A DNA stretch of 16,988 bases from an uncultured Mycoplasmatota bacterium (lineage in GTDB: Bacteria; Bacillota_I; Bacilli_A; RF39; UBA660). Below the pieces are notes generated by a model. The model saw only the letters and a program-made list of their open reading frames with translations. It had not been told where the DNA came from and ran no database searches. The stretch covers positions 1 to 16,988 of the forward strand of contig USDC01000003.1 in NCBI GenBank assembly GCA_900553435.1, in the 5' to 3' direction. Made by a program: the position numbers and the translations under genes. Numbering within the stretch: position 1 is the stretch's first letter; each line of letters starts with the position of its first letter. This document shows positions 13,361 through 16,988 of the stretch, piece after piece.

Positions 13361-14356
13361 TTATTTAAGAAGCTTTCTCACAACTTCTACAAATTCTTCT
13401 GTTGTATTTTCGTTTTGCCTACAATAAAAACACTTGAGATTAGCCAATTCATTTATCAATCTTTTTCTATTAATATATGAAACTTCTTCCAAACAAATAT
13501 TACTTAAAAAATTTGTGGTTTCATGCACTAATGACATATAATTTGCATTAAACAATTCTATTTTTTGTTCTTTTGTTAACTCATAAAATTTTGGCTTTTT
13601 AATCTCAGGATCATAAGTTGGACTTATTACACATTCAATGTTAGAGTCAAAAACTTGTTTAACATTGTTTATACTTGCCAATTCATTATCACTTAACACT
13701 AAATTATTACCCTCCAACATGCTTTCATTCTTTATTTCTATGCCTCTAGCTTTAGCTATTTTAACATATTTTTCATTTTGTGGCTTAGAACAAAATTCTT
13801 TTCCTAACCTTATTGAAATTGATTGAGCTATTCCATACCCTACTATCTTTTCATCAATTTTATTAAGTGCTATTTTATCATTTGTTACACTATTATAACC
13901 CTCATGCATTAAATTTAGCATACAATTTGTTTTACCACTAAAACGTCCAGCAACAAATAAAACACCTTTATTATCCTTTTCAACACAAGAAGAATGTACA
14001 CCAAAATATCCTTTTATTTCTAAAAATCTATTAAATACATTTGCAATAAAGTATTGAATTAACAAAGTTTTGTACTCGTTTGTACTAGCTACAAAATTAG
14101 TAGCATAGCAAGTTTTATTTGTATTATCAATATAACAATCTAATGTTGCATTATCAAACCATTTATCTACCATTTTATAATATTGTCCGTTTAATTTCAA
14201 AAGTTTTTCTGTTACAATTAAAGTATAAATTGGACTTCCACTTGGATTTTTAAATTCTAAATAATTGGCAAAATGATCTTTCACTATATTTTCTATATAA
14301 CTATCACAAATTACTCTTAATTTAATATCTCGATAAACTAAATCAAACTCTCTCAT
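13361..14356 (-). CDS. HPr kinase/phosphorylase-like P-loop protein
   Basis: 331 residues. The central region follows the HprK C-terminal domain: VHSSCVEKDNKGVLFVAGRF then SGKT, with Walker A AGRFSGKT at 136-143, and a downstream TNDKIAL (158-164) at the place of HprK's conserved DD pair, here Asn-Asp. The N-terminal 120 residues do not look like the HprK N-terminal domain; instead they are beta-rich and resemble the leading region of HprK-like proteins found in peptide-modification loci. Lasso-peptide kinases of this family (ThcoK, PadeK) phosphorylate precursor peptides. It is unlikely to be the true carbon-catabolite HprK. The C-terminal part is helical with CFYCRQ near 314-319. ATG at 14356 has TAGGAG 6-7 nt upstream; it sits 16 bp after the SPASM gene. 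Substrate is unknown; a small peptide is a reasoned guess. Confidence 0.8.
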   Translation of the reverse strand: MREFDLVYRDIKLRVICDSYIENIVKDHFANYLEFKNPSGSPIYTLIVTEKLLKLNGQYYKMVDKWFDNATLDCYIDNTNKTCYATNFVASTNEYKTLLIQYFIANVFNRFLEIKGYFGVHSSCVEKDNKGVLFVAGRFSGKTNCMLNLMHEGYNSVTNDKIALNKIDEKIVGYGIAQSISIRLGKEFCSKPQNEKYVKIAKARGIEIKNESMLEGNNLVLSDNELASINNVKQVFDSNIECVISPTYDPEIKKPKFYELTKEQKIELFNANYMSLVHETTNFLSNICLEEVSYINRKRLINELANLKCFYCRQNENTTEEFVEVVRKLLK

Positions 14357-14372
14357 TATTATACTCCTAAAA

Positions 14373-15503
14373 TTATATTTTATTTTTTTTCAAAGGACAT
14401 AAAGGATCTATTTCATTTAAATTTTTATTTTCAAATAAAGCTCTTGCTCTACACCCACCTCTACATTTTGTATAATTTTCACAATTTTCACATATAGAAT
14501 TACCTTTTATGCATGAAATATTAAGAACTTTTTCCCACAGTTTATCATACTTCTCATTTTTAATATTACCAACATTAAATTCATTTCCCCAAAAAATACA
14601 AGGTGAAACATTTCCTAATTCGTCAATCCAAATTGCTTCTTTACCACAATGACAGCCAAAACCATTACTTCCAATCCAAAACTTATCATTTTCCATATTT
14701 GGGTAAATTATATCAACAGTATCTGATTTTAATTTTCGCATCAAATTCAAAAATTTAATGTATTCTGATTGATTAATCGTTATATTTTTATCTTTTGCTC
14801 TACCAAATGACAGTAAAGGTGAAAATCTTATTAAATTTATATTATATTTTTCTGCAATTTTTAATAAATCTTGACATTCATAAATGTTAAATTTATTTAT
14901 AGACATTCTTATTGCAGTTTTTCCTTTATAAAACTTTTTTATTAACTCTAACTTTTCTATAACTTTATTAAAAGTTCCCTTACCACGCAATTTATCATGA
15001 TTATACTCTAATCCCTCAAAACTAATCCATAAATAATCCAAATCTAAATTATTTAATCTTAATAATATTTCTTTTGTTAATAAAAGCCCATTTGTTATAA
15101 CAGAAACCGCCAATTGTTTTTGTTTCCCATATTCTAAAATTTCAAATAAATCCTCTCTAGTAAAAGGCTCCCCACCACCTAAACATATAAAAAATGTACC
15201 ATTCGAAACCATCTCATCAAATAAATTATACATGTCAATTGTTGATAATTCTTTTTTTGATGAAATACCAGAATTCGAAAAGCATTGAATACATCTCAAA
15301 TTACATTTTTTAGTTAAATTCATAGATATTTTAATAGGACTACAAAAAACATTATTTTTTTTATGATTTATCAAAGTGTATTCTCCTAAAAGTAAAGATT
15401 TTATTTTTTTTTCAAGATTTTTATCAAAATAATATTCTTTTTTCAATTTAGAGTCATAAACTCTAATTCCAAAATATTCTTCAACAATAAAGTATCTTTT
15501 CAT
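14373..15503 (-). CDS. Radical SAM/SPASM domain enzyme
   Basis: 376 residues. The radical SAM cluster motif CNLRCIQC supplies Cys 67, 71 and 74; GGGEP at 109-113 binds S-adenosylmethionine. The C-terminal SPASM domain is complete: C286-x10-G-x4-C302, then C338-x2-C341-x5-C347-x3-C351, then C369, enough for two auxiliary [4Fe-4S] clusters. Such enzymes modify peptides or proteins (thioether, C-C or epimer formation), or act as maturases. The first 55 residues (YFGIRVYDSKLKKEYYFD region) may be a small RRE/PqqD-like leader-binding module, but this is a weak reading. It starts with an ATGA overlap on the previous gene and has GGGGGT as ribosome binding site inside that gene's end, so the two enzymes are made together. 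Confidence 0.93.
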   Translation of the reverse strand: MKRYFIVEEYFGIRVYDSKLKKEYYFDKNLEKKIKSLLLGEYTLINHKKNNVFCSPIKISMNLTKKCNLRCIQCFSNSGISSKKELSTIDMYNLFDEMVSNGTFFICLGGGEPFTREDLFEILEYGKQKQLAVSVITNGLLLTKEILLRLNNLDLDYLWISFEGLEYNHDKLRGKGTFNKVIEKLELIKKFYKGKTAIRMSINKFNIYECQDLLKIAEKYNINLIRFSPLLSFGRAKDKNITINQSEYIKFLNLMRKLKSDTVDIIYPNMENDKFWIGSNGFGCHCGKEAIWIDELGNVSPCIFWGNEFNVGNIKNEKYDKLWEKVLNISCIKGNSICENCENYTKCRGGCRARALFENKNLNEIDPLCPLKKNKI

Positions 15504-16651
15504 TTTTTACCCCCATATTTTAAACTAGTAGTATGCGAATTTTTATGCATGTCTAAATATTTACCACACGTTCTAGCACAACTTTTTGGTTTTCCTTTTT
15601 CAATACTATCACATTGAAAAGCTATATATAACTTTTTAAAAAAATCACCCTCTACTATATCTTTAATACTATTTTTAAAACTAGATAAATTTTCATTTTT
15701 ATATAAATTATATTCATTTAATTCACAAACGTCACTTACATTATGTACTGTTTTATAACAAACTTGTTGATAAACAGTACAACATGGAAAAACTTCTCCA
15801 CCAGCGCTAATAAAAATACCACCATTTTTAATAGACTCGCATTCAATTTTGTTCTTATCTAAATATTGGTTAAAAGATCCATATTCTTTTATTAACCTAA
15901 AAATTGTTTTTTCTGACTCATTTCTATATTTTGGATTTTTAGGTAATTCTATAAAATATTTAATGTTTCCTTTTTTATCAAATACCGGATGTTTTCCGTA
16001 TTCGGCTAGTGTACTATCTAATTGTTTATCTTTTTCATATAAATGTTTTAAAAATCTGCTACTTTTTTTTATTTGAAAACTTTTAAAACCAAGTTCAATA
16101 CTTAATTTTTTGGCTTTACCTATAGATTTTTCATTATGTTTAAATACTAAGAAATCCCACTGCGCATTTCCGCCAGCATCAATAAAAGCTTTAGCATTTG
16201 ATATAACTTTATTATAATCAGTATTACACCTATGCAAAGTATGCACTTGCCCAATTCCATCAATTCCAAAAACCACACTACCTCTGTGCATTCTCATAAT
16301 TGTTGCTAAATCTTTCCACCATTCTTCACTATACAAACTACCATTCGTATATATATCAATTTCAATATTAGGATTACATTCATAGAAGTATTTTAAAATT
16401 AATTTTAAATCATTATTACATATTGGGTCACCATATACTCCACATATACTAATTAATTCCAGCTGTTTAAGAAAATCAGATACTAATATTTTCTTTATGT
16501 CTTTTAATGTAAGTTCTAAATCAGGTAACTCCTTTCTAGTTTTACCTTTAAAATTACGATTACACATTGGACACATAGCATTACATCTAGTAGTTAACTC
16601 TAAATGTAAACCTTTAATTTCATTAAAATTAAAACCTAAATCATTTTTCAT
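15500..16651 (-). CDS. Radical SAM enzyme with Cys-rich SPASM/twitch-like C-terminus
   Basis: 383 residues. CNAMCPMC places the [4Fe-4S] ligands at Cys 23, 27 and 30, and ICGVYGDP (69-76) replaces the usual GGGEP motif. The C-terminal third holds Cys 271, 290, 291, 298, 309, 347, 358 and 362, including ISAGGEVFPCC, the strand-turn normally ahead of an auxiliary cluster. The spacing does not match the canonical seven-Cys SPASM pattern, so this is a variant. The ATG at 16651 is forced: an in-frame stop lies three codons upstream and no other start codon precedes the Cys motif. There is no ribosome binding site, and the promoter -10 box ends only 8 nt before the ATG, suggesting a leaderless mRNA. 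It is the first gene of the cassette. Reaction and substrate are unknown. Confidence 0.92.
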   Translation of the reverse strand: MKNDLGFNFNEIKGLHLELTTRCNAMCPMCNRNFKGKTRKELPDLELTLKDIKKILVSDFLKQLELISICGVYGDPICNNDLKLILKYFYECNPNIEIDIYTNGSLYSEEWWKDLATIMRMHRGSVVFGIDGIGQVHTLHRCNTDYNKVISNAKAFIDAGGNAQWDFLVFKHNEKSIGKAKKLSIELGFKSFQIKKSSRFLKHLYEKDKQLDSTLAEYGKHPVFDKKGNIKYFIELPKNPKYRNESEKTIFRLIKEYGSFNQYLDKNKIECESIKNGGIFISAGGEVFPCCTVYQQVCYKTVHNVSDVCELNEYNLYKNENLSSFKNSIKDIVEGDFFKKLYIAFQCDSIEKGKPKSCARTCGKYLDMHKNSHTTSLKYGGKK

Positions 16652-16659
16652 TACGTTTT

Positions 16660-16687
16660 ATTATAGCACAACAAATTTAAAAGTAAA
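16660..16687 (-). promoter_or_regulatory. Promoter of the radical SAM cassette, very close to the start codon
   Basis: Minus strand TTTACT (16687-16682), 16-bp spacer, TATAAT (16665-16660). The -10 box is perfect and the -35 matches TTGACA at four of six positions. Only 8 nt separate the -10 from the ATG at 16651, so transcription should begin at or within about two bases of the start codon. Confidence 0.7.
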
Positions 16688-16707
16688 GAATTATTTTAGT
16701 TATATTA

Positions 16708-16732
16708 AAAATCCACAAAAATTGTAGATTTT
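16708..16732 (-). terminator. Terminator after the Nudix gene
   Basis: Minus strand AAAATCTACAA pairs with TTGTGGATTTT (11 bp with one G-U) around a 3-nt loop, starting 3 nt after the Nudix stop codon and ending in TTTTT. It separates the Nudix gene from the cassette promoter. Symmetry and A/T tails allow weak function on the plus strand too. Confidence 0.7.
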
Positions 16733-16735
16733 ATA

Positions 16736-16988
16736 TTATTTATTCTCTAATTTACTCATAACAGTTTCAAAATAAAGTTTAAAAGTATCAGGATAAGTCA
16801 AATTATCTGGTAAAGTTTCTGCAAGCATTATTTTTGACATTTCATATTCTTTAGGTAAATCATTCATTTCTAATATTTCACAAAAACATAAAAGACCATA
16901 TGTACTTATTTTATAAACTGCAATTGGTTTAACATCAATCTTTGTAGCTCCTGTCTCTTCATACATTTCTCTTTTTGCTGCCTCTTGC
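16736..16988 (-). CDS. Nudix hydrolase, C-terminal part (start beyond the window)
   Basis: The frame is open to the right edge, so the first in-window Met is not the start. The visible N-terminal residues QEAAKREMYEETGA carry the second half of the Nudix box (RE-U-x-EE-x-G-U), which binds the catalytic metal. About 70 residues follow, ending with a helical tail (DTFKLYFETVMSKLENK). Nudix enzymes cleave nucleoside-diphosphate-linked compounds such as oxidised nucleotides or sugar nucleotides; the substrate cannot be told from this half. It ends at a terminator and appears transcriptionally separate from the radical SAM cassette. Confidence 0.85.
   Translation of the reverse strand, partial: QEAAKREMYEETGATKIDVKPIAVYKISTYGLLCFCEILEMNDLPKEYEMSKIMLAETLPDNLTYPDTFKLYFETVMSKLENK

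Noticed and set aside
16652..16735. RiPP precursor peptide ahead of the radical SAM genes
   Set aside because: The 84-bp gap is fully used by the Nudix terminator and the cassette promoter; no ORF with a start signal fits.
1..16988. Mycoplasma-type code with TGA as Trp
   Set aside because: TGA ends several genes exactly at overlaps with the next start (ATGA), and the Trp codons checked are TGG.
1..16988. CRISPR arrays, tRNA or rRNA genes, IS elements
   Set aside because: I saw no regularly spaced repeats, no cloverleaf-like segment in the intergenic gaps, and no transposase motif.

Overview
The window is AT-rich and every supported gene lies on the minus strand, so transcription runs from high to low coordinates. 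The gene content (rimP-nusA-rnpM-infB-rbfA-truB-rpsO-pnp order, Gram-positive type NusA and RnpM, strong Shine-Dalgarno sequences, compact overlaps) points to a low-GC member of the Bacillota/Bacilli or a Mycoplasmatota-like lineage, probably an uncultured gut-type relative. TGA is used as a true stop (infB/rbfA, ABC/trmL, the gene before infB, first radical SAM gene) and Trp is read from TGG, so this is not a code-4 Mycoplasma.

Region A (about 16988 to 11100, accessory). The 3' end of a Nudix hydrolase gene is closed by a terminator hairpin. A well-formed promoter then drives a tight four-gene run: a radical SAM enzyme with a Cys-rich C-terminal domain, a canonical radical SAM/SPASM enzyme, an HPr-kinase-like P-loop protein, and a HelD-type RNA polymerase-associated ATPase. 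The first two overlap by 4 bp and the other gaps are 16 and 22 bp. This looks like a peptide- or protein-modifying cassette. No precursor peptide is visible in it.

Region B (about 11150 to 10500, scar-like). It holds several short hairpins, a 23-codon ORF with a good ribosome binding site, and an out-of-frame C-terminal remnant of a secreted/pilin-like protein. This looks like a deletion or recombination remnant between the accessory cassette and the core operon.

Region C (about 10562 to 1795, core). An extended -10 promoter and a short leader with a 7-bp hairpin precede the transcription/translation operon: rimP (N-terminal domain only), nusA, rnpM, an unknown gene where ylxQ normally sits, infB, rbfA, a GNAT-like gene, truB, an unknown gene where ribF normally sits, then rpsO and pnp. 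rpsO has its own near-consensus promoter and a structured leader, and a terminator-like hairpin overlaps the rpsO stop codon ahead of pnp. These genes cover transcription elongation control, ribosome maturation, initiation, tRNA pseudouridylation and RNA decay.

Region D (1794 to 1). A half-size ABC exporter gene follows pnp closely, and its stop codon overlaps the start of a tRNA methyltransferase gene (trmL) that runs out of the window.
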